NCBI RefSeq assembly: GCF_901827185.1
Contig: NZ_LR594671.1
Span: 1,860,001-1,924,000, forward strand
Length of the DNA stretch: 64,000 nucleotides
Origin: Variovorax sp. PBL-E5
GTDB taxonomy: Bacteria > Pseudomonadota > Gammaproteobacteria > Burkholderiales > Burkholderiaceae_C
Direction: 5' to 3'
Shown here: piece after piece, positions 54,501 to 62,576 of the stretch
How positions within the stretch are numbered: position 1 is the stretch's first letter
How the letters are laid out: every line of letters starts with the position of its first letter
The notes under the pieces: generated by a model
What the model was told of the DNA's origin: nothing
Database searches by the model: none
The model's input: only the letters and a program-made list of their open reading frames with translations
Position numbers and translations under genes: made by a program

Positions 54501-54878
54501 CAATCCGTGGACTGTTGTCTTGATTCGTATCCGCTCTGCGGCATGTCCTCCAGTTTTGATGGTGCGATGCTCGGGGTTCCGCTCGTGACGCTCCCAGCCG
54601 ATATTCCCTTTAGCCGCTGGACGGCGGCGATCTATGAATACATCGGCGTATCTGGCCTCACGGCGAGGGACAAGCAAGACTACGTGGAATTGGCACTGAG
54701 GTTGGCGAGCGACGCAGCTTGGCGAAGCGAAAAAGCGGCGGAGCTGCGGCAAAAATCTGTTCGCTACGTGGAAAGCTTGGACAGCAGCAAGGAGTTTGAA
54801 AATTTTCTACTCGCCGCCTGGGACCGGAAGGTTAAGGGGCTACCCCCGACAAACTGGATCGAGGGCCAGTGGCACTGA
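51504..54878 (+). CDS. TPR-repeat protein fused to OGT/SPINDLY-like (GT41) glycosyltransferase, island cargo
   Basis: A 1124-residue protein. Residues about 15-600 are helical TPR/Sel1-like repeats (EGNASEAVAIYRRLASVTP, DRANSIYQRLTARPPENARA, RNEAADIYKRLSARSLENAE). Residues about 750-1110 align by eye with the catalytic part of O-GlcNAc transferase. KKIRVGINVHDSMPM begins the N-lobe. Then come PPKIHPEMDELFLKIL with Lys935 (nucleotide-sugar Lys of OGT), RVVFMPTLTKNDAHLLLQSVDCCLD, SSSFDGAMLGVPLVTLP with Asp1019, and SRWTAAIYEYIG. It would O-glycosylate proteins in the cytoplasm. The His-Pro of OGT's first loop is Met-Pro here. It is the only large cargo of the island; GAAGG precedes the ATG. Confidence 0.85.
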   Translation: MFIKKFIGRLRPEPRGMQEQWVQADLALAEGNASEAVAIYRRLASVTPRSASDHLYVALSQVRVDELKQGMEILEEGLGKFPEDRLLLEAYVRLCADMRQMDRAVLWFSRKAANRTAACESLFVEFPEPNVQISLVEYCFAHGMAETADARLDSVLDHCHDTTSAWRLADLLLLHKRSDRANSIYQRLTARPPENARALLHSALAEYRLQHPVRAAEVLEHGLADYPDAADLREHFVSICSELRQVDRIIRVLLPDQGSEAQALELLLDTYKAPQVQVNLIGCCLRAGLPELAERGIRSALLDTDNIEQLWILSDLLFNQGRTKDTEGIYRQLIARAPDSAQSALYSGLAAYRIKQPKQAADLLEAGLRKFPDSEQLLEHFTRICVEIHAVDRVSRFVAPAARSKSEVCELLFEQFIDSPTYINLIEYCAEHGLAELAERKLAQVQQTSTDPAALWAAADLLAKMSRRNEAADIYKRLSARSLENAEDYYYSSLALLRLDKTSECADLLERGQQRYAADTNLSALYMQVCASRVEYDRYVNSNLVAGVVATLSIVDFYEEFSRRAPVEFVLICTELESRLDAAVVDTLKKRFISFLHENPQSTVMARSLVFLSRYLDLRPEFTAGILNAIIESHRVDGDAFRADERSLRIMYDLSPAMVPRQAHGHEERLRQFIAASRALAGSPVELVDPLLEMSGGWTPWQLIFCQAEPKFYGEAMAAFETLAFRTWPRLNHVAQHVGRNLLPSAKGLKKIRVGINVHDSMPMISGLLPRLNADLFETVFLRPGKQGQTLAAKNWLERAGKTVEFSDLDTYAAIQTIEGEELDIIIAGPSMGASFYPMMAKLAPLHMILLEPNWTDGLTNSDYYISWRRAEPEDPAAYYKTAVSLFEHPPYWIERPDMDDKGGISPEARAEVRKRLLDASPEVRVYLCANTPPKIHPEMDELFLKILQRDKEAILVLLRGDFPPARTLRSRLRERLGVCYDRVVFMPTLTKNDAHLLLQSVDCCLDSYPLCGMSSSFDGAMLGVPLVTLPADIPFSRWTAAIYEYIGVSGLTARDKQDYVELALRLASDAAWRSEKAAELRQKSVRYVESLDSSKEFENFLLAAWDRKVKGLPPTNWIEGQWH

Positions 54879-55000
54879 GGGCTCCGGGTCGGTGCGTCGG
54901 GAACCGCAAACCCAGCGGTTGCATGGTAGGCATCTTGGCTCGAGGGGGCCTATCGGTGGGAGTTTGCCTTGCCAGCAGCCCCCATCGTGGGGCCTACGTG

Positions 55001-55300
55001 ATGAGCTATCCTGAGATTCGCCACGCAGCCGAGCAGCGGGGATGTATGCCCGAACGAATTTCTGCACGACTCCGACTGCTTGAGGCTTATCAAAGCCTGT
55101 TGGACCAAATTCCAGTAGTCGGTGATCCTGTGCTCGACGACTGGAAGTTTCGAAAGGCGGCCCAAATGCTGCGCCAAGTTTTAGATCGTCTCGAACTGGC
55201 CTACGGCGTGATGACGGCACAGCGTTTTTCCGAACGGAAAGCTTCCACGCGCTTGAAGAAAACAAGCAAGCTCTGCCGTAAGACAGAGCGCCGCGTGCGG
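55001..55300 (+). pseudogene. possible remnant ORF at the island's right end
   Basis: From ATG 55001 the frame reads MSYPEIRHAAEQRGCMPERI and then a plausible helical sequence (SARLRLLEAYQSLLDQIPVV, AAQMLRQVLDRLELAYGV) for roughly 75-100 residues. After that it degenerates and runs without a stop into the antisense strand of the antiporter gene. The given end is approximate. It may be a gene whose end was lost at the att junction, or chance. Confidence 0.25.
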
Positions 55301-55426
55301 TGGGTATACGCCACTTGTTTCTACACGTTTAGCGCGAGGCGATCGGATTTGTGCGCGCAACAGCGGCCAATTTTTTCGACCCCGTTCGAGCCGCAAAGCC
55401 GGCCCGTTTTGCGGCGCCCGCCATTA

Positions 55427-55467
55427 GGGGGTATCTGCGCTGTGACGGGGGTACAGAAGGGGGTACA
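55427..55467. repeat. right pair of GGGGGTACA arm sites
   Basis: GGGGGTACA at 55447-55455 and 55459-55467, 12 bases apart exactly as in the left pair (44941 and 44953), plus a partial GGGGGTA at 55427-55433. They lie 63 bases from the right att repeat and are the counterpart of the left arm sites. Confidence 0.7.
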
Positions 55468-55529
55468 AATCGTCGTTGGGAAGACCGAAAGCCAATACTG
55501 TTGCGGATCACGGACCTACTTTAGATCGG

Positions 55530-55543
55530 TTTCACACCGCCCA
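55530..55543 (+). repeat. right attachment site (attR)
   Basis: TTTCACACCGCCCA repeats the tRNA-Pro end with one change (discriminator A to C). It includes the stop codon of the antiporter gene (TGA on the minus strand, 55532-55534), so before integration the tRNA 3' end and the antiporter 3' end overlapped. Confidence 0.8.
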
Positions 55544-57070
55544 ATCGAGTTCCTGCACCAACACCCGGTAGGCGTCGTCGCCGATCACATCGTCGCGCCG
55601 AAGCTCGAACGCACGCTGCCGCGCCACCGCGATCGCGCGCCGCCTGAGCGGTCCGCCCGGCACTTCATCGACCGGCGCGTCCTGCGTCTGGCTGGTGTTC
55701 AGTTCGACCACCGCGCCGTATTCCTTGCGCAGCAATTTCGCGGACAGCGTGTCGTCGTCCTTGATCGCCTCCAGCAGCGCGTTGTAGGCGTGCGTGCGGC
55801 CGAGCCGGATCTCGCGGCCGACCGGATCGTCGTCGGTCAGCCCCATGGCCCTGATCAGCGGCGCCATCGTGAGGCCCTGCAGCACGAGCGTGCCGAGCAC
55901 CACCGCGAATGCGCACAGCAGGATCAGGTCGCGGTACGGAAACGGTGCGCCGCCGGGCAATGTCTCGGGGATGGCAAAGGCCGCGGCCAGCGTGACGATG
56001 CCGCGCATGCCCGCCCACGAGAGCACGATGCCACCGCCGACCGTCGGCCGCGGGCGCGCTGCATCGCCCGATGCGAGCGTCCGCCGGCGCTTCATGGCCT
56101 GGTACGTCATCACCCACGCGAAGCGGGCCAGGATCGTCACGCCCAGCACCACCGTGGCCGTGACGAGCGCATCGGCCTGCGCGCCGCTGGCCGCGAGCCG
56201 TGTCCAGATCGGCCGCAGCTGCATGCCGATCAGCACGAAGGCGAACGCATTCAGCACGAAGACCACCGCCTCCCACACCGCGAAGACCGGCACCCGCATG
56301 CGCGCGGGCATCTGCGGTCCGATGCCGCGCGCCACCGTCATCGCGTACGCGACCAGGGTCAGGATGCCGGACAGCCCGATGGCCTCCGCCGCGATCCAGA
56401 CGCCGAAGGTCAGCGCGAACTGCACGATCAGCGCGATCGGCACGTCGCGCAGCCCGGCCGTCAACGGCCGCAGGACGTAGGCACCGCCCACACCGGCCGC
56501 GAGGCTTCCGAAGACGGTCAGCAGGAACACCGGCGCGAAGCTGCCGAAGCCCAGATGCCCGCCCATCATCGCCATGATCGCGAGGCGATAGACGAGCAAG
56601 GCGCTGGCGTCGTTCAACAGGCTTTCGCCCTCGAGGATCTTCAGCAGCTTGTGCGGCAGCTTCACCTGGCGCATCACCGCCGTGGCGGCGGCCGCATCGG
56701 GCGGCGCGACGATGGCGCCGAGCGCGATCGCGACCGGCCAGGGCATCCCGGGCACGAGCCAGCGTGCCGTGAAGGCGACCGCCAGCACCGTCGTGCCGAC
56801 CGCTGCAATGACGAGCCCGGCCACCGGCCGCCAGTTCGCGCGCAGGTCGCGCAGCGAGGTGTCGTAGGCGGCATCGAGCAGCACCGGCGCGACGAAGAGC
56901 GTCAGCGCGAGCTGCGGGTCGAGTGTCCAGTTGGGGCTTGCGGGCACGAACGCGAGCAGCATGCCGCCCAGCGCAAGGAAGGTCGGGTAGGGCGCGCCGA
57001 CCCTGCGCGCGAGCGCGGCAAGCAGCGCTGCGCCGAGCAACAGCGCAATGATCCATTCGAAAGTGGCCAT
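55532..57070 (-). CDS. CPA1-family Na+/H+ antiporter
   Basis: A 512-residue inner-membrane cation/proton antiporter. About twelve membrane segments cover residues 1-420; conserved blocks are GAIVAPPDAAAATAVMRQVKLP (ion-binding Asp in the fifth to sixth helix region), LEGESLLNDASALLVYRLAI, and SWAGMRGIVTLAAAFAIPE. The soluble C-terminal tail of about 90 residues is typical of NhaP/YjcE types. Its last codons and stop lie within the island's attR, so the C-terminus is completed by recombination-site sequence. Confidence 0.93.
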   Translation of the reverse strand: MATFEWIIALLLGAALLAALARRVGAPYPTFLALGGMLLAFVPASPNWTLDPQLALTLFVAPVLLDAAYDTSLRDLRANWRPVAGLVIAAVGTTVLAVAFTARWLVPGMPWPVAIALGAIVAPPDAAAATAVMRQVKLPHKLLKILEGESLLNDASALLVYRLAIMAMMGGHLGFGSFAPVFLLTVFGSLAAGVGGAYVLRPLTAGLRDVPIALIVQFALTFGVWIAAEAIGLSGILTLVAYAMTVARGIGPQMPARMRVPVFAVWEAVVFVLNAFAFVLIGMQLRPIWTRLAASGAQADALVTATVVLGVTILARFAWVMTYQAMKRRRTLASGDAARPRPTVGGGIVLSWAGMRGIVTLAAAFAIPETLPGGAPFPYRDLILLCAFAVVLGTLVLQGLTMAPLIRAMGLTDDDPVGREIRLGRTHAYNALLEAIKDDDTLSAKLLRKEYGAVVELNTSQTQDAPVDEVPGGPLRRRAIAVARQRAFELRRDDVIGDDAYRVLVQELDWAV

Positions 57071-57195
57071 GGTCGGGTTGTCATTCTCGGGCCTCCCGGG
57101 CGCGAGTCATCTTTTCCGACTGCATCGCCACCGCAGCTTGTGGATGCGATGGCGTGCCAATCAGCGAGCGTGGCCGACTTCCTGCGCCGGCCTGC

Positions 57196-58702
<1,507 letters not shown>

Positions 58703-58727
58703 GACCGCAACTGTAGGCCTGTGACTC

Positions 58728-58787
58728 TCATTCGAATAGCGAGCAAAGCCTTGAAGGACTGGCAAGTTGCTGTTGATAATCGAATGA
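58728..58787. promoter_or_regulatory. inverted repeat in the cupin-LysR divergent promoter
   Basis: TCATTCGAATA (58728-58738) and TAATCGAATGA (58777-58787) are inverted copies at 10 of 11 positions with 38 bases between. LysR regulators bind paired sites in such gaps. The right copy lies 13 bases ahead of the LysR start. Confidence 0.5.
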
Positions 58788-58800
58788 CAAGGAGTCCGTC

Positions 58801-59808
58801 ATGCCGATCAACGAATTGCGCTCCATCGAGACCTTCGCGAAGGCCGCCGAGCTCGGCAGTCTGCGCCAGGCCGCTGCTGCCCAGGGCATGACCCCGCAGG
58901 CCGCGAGCCAGGCCCTGGCGCAGCTGGAGCGGCACCTGGGCGTGCGCCTGTTTCACCGCACGACGCGCAGCCTGTCGCTCACCGACGAGGGGCGGCAGTT
59001 TCTCGAGGCCGCGCAGCCGGCGCTGTTCGGATTGCAGCGCGCGCTGCACATGGCAAGGCAGGCCAAGGACAAGATCGCGGGGCCGCTGCGCATCGTCGGT
59101 CCGCGCTCGACCTTCGCACCCGTGCTGTGGCCCGTGCTCGACGAGTTCTGCCGCCTCTACCCGGAAGTGCAACCCGACGTGCAACTGGACGATCGCATCG
59201 GCAACTGGGTGGAAGACCGCGTCGACGTGGGCTTTCGCGTCGGGCCTTCGCCGGCGGAAGGCGTCATCGCACGCAAGCTGTTCCCGCTTCAACTCATCAT
59301 CTGCGCGGCGCCCGCGTACCTGATCCGCCATGGCGCGCCGGACAAGCTCGGCGCACTCGCCGCGCATCGCTGCAGCGCCTTTCGCCATCCGGGCACCGGC
59401 CGGGTTCTGCCCTGGTACGTCAAGGTCGAGGACAGCATGGTGGAGCACCCCGTGGTTCCCGCGCTGTGCGTCAACGATGAAGCGCTGGAGACCGAAGCCG
59501 TGCTGGCCGGGCACGTCCTCGGCCTCCTGACCGGCGTCACCGCCGCGCCGCACATTCGCGCGCAACGCCTGGTGCCGCTGCTGACCCGGCACGTGGCCGA
59601 CCACTCCAGCACCTTCGTCTATTACGGAAGCCGCACCGCCCAGCCCCGGCGCGTCAGGGCCTTCATCGACCTCGCGGTCAAGCGCCTGGTCGACAACCCG
59701 GCCTGCGTGTTGACGGCGAAAGAGCTGCAGGCGGCCGAAGCGAAGGGGCGCAAGGCCTACCCGCGCCAGTCGTCGCGCGCGGCATCGACAGCCTCGTCTC
59801 CGTCGTAG
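58801..59808 (+). CDS. LysR-family transcriptional regulator
   Basis: A 335-residue regulator. The N-terminal winged helix is IETFAKAAELGSLRQAAAAQGMTPQAASQALAQLERHLGVRLFHRTTRSLSLTDEG, a textbook LysR motif; the effector domain follows (GPLRIVGPRSTFAPVLWPVL). It is divergent from the cupin-aldo/keto reductase pair and likely controls it. The last 52 bases overlap the 3' end of the convergent DUF2889 gene, and the tail beyond about residue 315 is low in complexity. Confidence 0.93.
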   Translation: MPINELRSIETFAKAAELGSLRQAAAAQGMTPQAASQALAQLERHLGVRLFHRTTRSLSLTDEGRQFLEAAQPALFGLQRALHMARQAKDKIAGPLRIVGPRSTFAPVLWPVLDEFCRLYPEVQPDVQLDDRIGNWVEDRVDVGFRVGPSPAEGVIARKLFPLQLIICAAPAYLIRHGAPDKLGALAAHRCSAFRHPGTGRVLPWYVKVEDSMVEHPVVPALCVNDEALETEAVLAGHVLGLLTGVTAAPHIRAQRLVPLLTRHVADHSSTFVYYGSRTAQPRRVRAFIDLAVKRLVDNPACVLTAKELQAAEAKGRKAYPRQSSRAASTASSPS

Positions 59809-60341
59809 TACTGCGGCCATCGCCGGCGCACCACGTCGCGGTGACTCGCATAGGCATGGCAGCTGTCGATCTTGCGCGGTTTCCCGCTCGCGTCGACGGG
59901 TGTCGGCAGGGACTCCCGCACCTGCCACAAGGTCTGGAACGCGACCGTCGCGAGCGGGCCGAGCAACTCCGCAAGATGCGTGCATCCCTGGCGGCCGCCG
60001 AGCCGCTCGCGCACCGCGCCCGACCAGCCGGGACCGATGCGCAAGCCTCTCAGGGACTGCAGAACGCGGGTCGCTTCACCGCAGATTGCGAAGGGCGAAG
60101 CATCGATGCAGGCCTCGACCTCGATCAGATCGAGCCGGTCGTTGACCACCAGCCGGATCGACATGTCGTGGATCGGCTCGCCCGGCGCCACGTGGCGCAA
60201 GTCCCCGAGGGTCATCGCGCAGGACTTGGTGTCGACCATGCGGGCTTCGATGTCGTAGAGCCCGTCCAGCCGCGCGTAGCCCTGCAATTCGACGCGGCGC
60301 TGGTGCAATGCGTGGCGCGGTTCGGCCGCTGGCAAGGGCAT
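59757..60341 (-). CDS. DUF2889 family protein
   Basis: A 194-residue protein that matches the DUF2889 pattern: HQRRVELQGYARLDGLYDIEARMVDTKS near the start, then GEPIHDMSIRLVVNDRLDLIEVEA and CTHLAELLGPLATVAFQTLW. The biochemical role of this family is not known to me; it commonly lies near acyl-CoA or aromatic degradation genes, as here. Start at ATG 60339-60341; the longer frame to 60593 is antisense to the CoA-transferase gene. It ends inside the LysR gene's 3' end. Confidence 0.85.
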   Translation of the reverse strand: MPLPAAEPRHALHQRRVELQGYARLDGLYDIEARMVDTKSCAMTLGDLRHVAPGEPIHDMSIRLVVNDRLDLIEVEACIDASPFAICGEATRVLQSLRGLRIGPGWSGAVRERLGGRQGCTHLAELLGPLATVAFQTLWQVRESLPTPVDASGKPRKIDSCHAYASHRDVVRRRWPQYYDGDEAVDAARDDWRG

Positions 60342-60354
60342 GGCGGATGCGCGC

Positions 60355-61614
60355 TCAAGCGCGGCTTGTCGTCTCTGGGCGGACCGGGCCGATGGCGCCC
60401 GCTTCCTCGTACGCGGCCAGCTCCTCCTGCGAATGGCCGAGCCATGTGCCGAAGACTGCGCCGTTGCGCGCGCCCAGCGGCAGGCTCGGCTCGATCGGGC
60501 GGCGCACGGTGCCTTCGAAGACGAGGGGCGAGTGCGGCAGCACCACGCTGCCGAGCTCGGGGTGGTCGATCCATTGCAGGCTGCCGCGCGCATGCATGTT
60601 CGGGTCGTGCATCACTTCGGCGAGTTGCCGCACCGGCGCGCACGGGACCTTCGCGGCCAGCATGCGCTGGGCGACCTCGTTCCTGGCCAGCGAGCGGGTC
60701 CAGCCCTCGATCAGCGCATCGACCTCGGCGAAGTGCTCGACGCGCGAGGTGCGGGTCAGGAAGCGCGGATCGTCCTTGAGGTCGCCCCGGCCCATGACCT
60801 CGAGGATCGCGCGGAAGTGATGGTCGCCCGGCGCATTGAGCACCACATAGCCGTCGGTCGTCTCGTAGACGTTGTAGGGCGAGATGCCGAGCCCGCCATG
60901 CCGGTTGCCCGTGCGTGCCGGCGCCGCGTCGCCGCGCGCGTGCAGCATGCCCAGGTTGGACGCGAGGGATGCATAGGTCGCGTCCTGCATCGACACTTCG
61001 ACCACGCGGCCTCGGCCCGTGCGCTCGCGCTCGTAGAGCGCCGTCATGATCGCGCCGTACAGATGGATGCCGGCCATGAAGTCGCAGATGGCCGCGCCGG
61101 ACTTGACGGGCGGCTGGTCCGCAAAGCCGGTCGAATCGATGACGCCGCACATCGCCTGCATCACGAGGTCCATGGCCGGGTAGTCGCGGTAAGGGCCGGA
61201 CTTGCCGTAGCCCGAGCTCGAGCCGTAGACCAGCCGCGGGTTGATCTCGTGCAGTTGCGCGGCACCGACGCCCAGGCGGTCCATCACGCCGGGCGCGAAG
61301 TTCTCCACCAGCACGTCGGCCTTGGCGACCATCTCGCGCAGCAGTGCGCGGCCCTGTTCCGTCTTCAGGTTGAGCGTGACGGGCTGCTTGTTCGAGTTCA
61401 GCATCGCGAAGGGGAGGGCCGCGCCGCCCATGTCGCCGCGGCTGCGCAGGTGCTCGCCCTGGAAGGGTTCGACCTTGATGACCTCGGCCCCCGCCATCGC
61501 CATCAGGAAGGTGGCGTACGGTCCGTTGTAGACATGCGAGAGGTCGATGACGGTGAGGCCGGCGAGCGGGTAGTCGGTGCGGGCGTCGTTCGACGTGGAT
61601 TCAGGTGAGGGCAT
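60355..61614 (-). CDS. CaiB/BaiF-family CoA-transferase (class III)
   Basis: A 419-residue class-III CoA-transferase. The N-terminal LAGLTVIDLSHVYNGPYATFLMAMAGAEVIKVEPFQGEHLR is diagnostic; the catalytic Asp is expected in YPAMDLVMQAMCGV. Members move CoA between acids such as formate, succinate, itaconate or mesaconate derivatives. Start at MPSPESTS (61612-61614). It belongs to the acyl-CoA cluster with the CitE-like lyase and acyl-CoA dehydrogenase, 84 bases downstream of the lyase. Confidence 0.94.
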   Translation of the reverse strand: MPSPESTSNDARTDYPLAGLTVIDLSHVYNGPYATFLMAMAGAEVIKVEPFQGEHLRSRGDMGGAALPFAMLNSNKQPVTLNLKTEQGRALLREMVAKADVLVENFAPGVMDRLGVGAAQLHEINPRLVYGSSSGYGKSGPYRDYPAMDLVMQAMCGVIDSTGFADQPPVKSGAAICDFMAGIHLYGAIMTALYERERTGRGRVVEVSMQDATYASLASNLGMLHARGDAAPARTGNRHGGLGISPYNVYETTDGYVVLNAPGDHHFRAILEVMGRGDLKDDPRFLTRTSRVEHFAEVDALIEGWTRSLARNEVAQRMLAAKVPCAPVRQLAEVMHDPNMHARGSLQWIDHPELGSVVLPHSPLVFEGTVRRPIEPSLPLGARNGAVFGTWLGHSQEELAAYEEAGAIGPVRPETTSRA

Positions 61615-61698
61615 GGAGCCTCCGCGATTCGCCAGGGCTGGCAATGAATGAAGGAAGGATGGATCGAATGAAGGATGGACGGATGGCTTCTCGCGACG

Positions 61699-62574
61699 TC
61701 ATCCGCGCTGCACCGGCGCCCCGCGTGCCAGCACCCGCTGCGCGGCGCGATGGTGCGGGCGATCGAGCATCTTTCCCTCGACCGCGATCGCGCCGGCCGC
61801 AGGCGAGGCGTCGAATGCCGCGATCACGCGCTGCGCCCAGTGCACATCGGCACTCGACGGCGTGAAGGCTTCGTGGATGGGGCCGATCTGGTCCGGATGG
61901 ATCGCCACCTTGGCCGAGAAGCCATCGCGCGCCGCCTCGGCCGCTTCGGCCTTCAGGCCTTCGGGATCGCGGAAGTTCGTGTAGACGGCATCGATGGCCG
62001 GGACCTGCGCGGCCGTGGCGCCGAGCAAGGTCAGCGCGCGTGCGAGCTGATAGGGCGCGGTGTAGCGCCCATCGGGCCCGCGGTTCGCCAGGGCGCCGAT
62101 GTCGCTCGCCAGATCTTCGCCGCCCCAGAACATTCCGCTGAGTCGGGCGCCGGCCTCGCGTGCGTAGCTCTCCATGCCGAAAAGGCTGGCAGCGGTCTCG
62201 GTGACGATGGGCAGGAGGCGCAACGAGCCCGCGGCCACGTCGTACCGGGCTTCGAGCGCCGAGACCTGGGCGTCGAGCAGTGCGACGTCGCGGCCGCCCG
62301 TGCATTTGGGCAGCATGAGCCCGTAGGGACGCGCACGCACCACGGCCGCCAGATCGTCCGCGGTGAGGCCGGTCGTCAGCGCGTTGACGCGCACGAACAG
62401 AGGCAGGCGCTCGCGATGCGCGCTGACGAACTCGGCGCACATCTCGCGCGCCCGCGGCTTCTCGGCCTCGGGCACCGCATCCTCCAGGTCGATGATCAGC
62501 GCACCCGCGCCGGATTCGAGCCCCCTGGACAGCTTGCGCGCGTCATGCGCCGGCACGAAGAGCAGCGAGCGCAT
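61699..62574 (-). CDS. HpcH/HpaI-CitE-like CoA-ester lyase
   Basis: A 291-residue TIM-barrel enzyme of the citrate-lyase-beta group. Motifs: RSLLFVPAHDARKLSRGLESGAGALIIDLEDAV (the DLEDAV metal site), PLFVRVNALTT, GLMLPKCTGGRDV, LLPIVTETA and GMFWGGEDLASDIG with the second metal ligands, then AIDAVYTNFRDPEGL. It would split beta-hydroxyacyl-CoA (malyl- or citramalyl-CoA type). Start at ATG 62572-62574, two bases after the dehydrogenase stop, so translation is nearly coupled. Confidence 0.93.
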   Translation of the reverse strand: MRSLLFVPAHDARKLSRGLESGAGALIIDLEDAVPEAEKPRAREMCAEFVSAHRERLPLFVRVNALTTGLTADDLAAVVRARPYGLMLPKCTGGRDVALLDAQVSALEARYDVAAGSLRLLPIVTETAASLFGMESYAREAGARLSGMFWGGEDLASDIGALANRGPDGRYTAPYQLARALTLLGATAAQVPAIDAVYTNFRDPEGLKAEAAEAARDGFSAKVAIHPDQIGPIHEAFTPSSADVHWAQRVIAAFDASPAAGAIAVEGKMLDRPHHRAAQRVLARGAPVQRG

Positions 62575-62576
62575 GA

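Larger units (their letters stand above)
54879..55531. other. 653-base island tail without a confident gene
   Basis: No ORF here is convincing. It holds a hairpin CCCCA-TCG-TGGGG near 54990, a possible remnant ORF from 55001, the right arm-site repeats (55427-55467) and the right att site at its end. Composition is less GC-rich than the flanking chromosome. It is probably the decayed right edge of the island plus its recombination sites. Confidence 0.6.
44814..55543. mobile_element. 10.7 kb tRNA-Pro-integrated genomic island (P4-type integrase, satellite-like)
   Basis: The element is bounded by 13/14-matching att repeats, the left one being the tRNA 3' end. It opens with a P4-type integrase gene pointing inward and carries matching pairs of GGGGGTACA repeats, 12 bases apart, near both ends. 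Genes are on one strand: integrase, small membrane protein, unknown, AlpA-like, Toprim, DUF3987, several small unknowns and a 1124-residue TPR-glycosyltransferase. Codon use is visibly less GC-biased than in the flanks. No capsid, terminase large subunit, relaxase or mating genes are seen, so mobility beyond excision would need a helper. Confidence 0.88.

Noticed and set aside
61621..61690. Short GAATGAAGGA-like repeats between the CoA-transferase and lyase genes
   Set aside because: Imperfect, only two to three units, no symmetry; probably simple-sequence drift in an intergenic gap.
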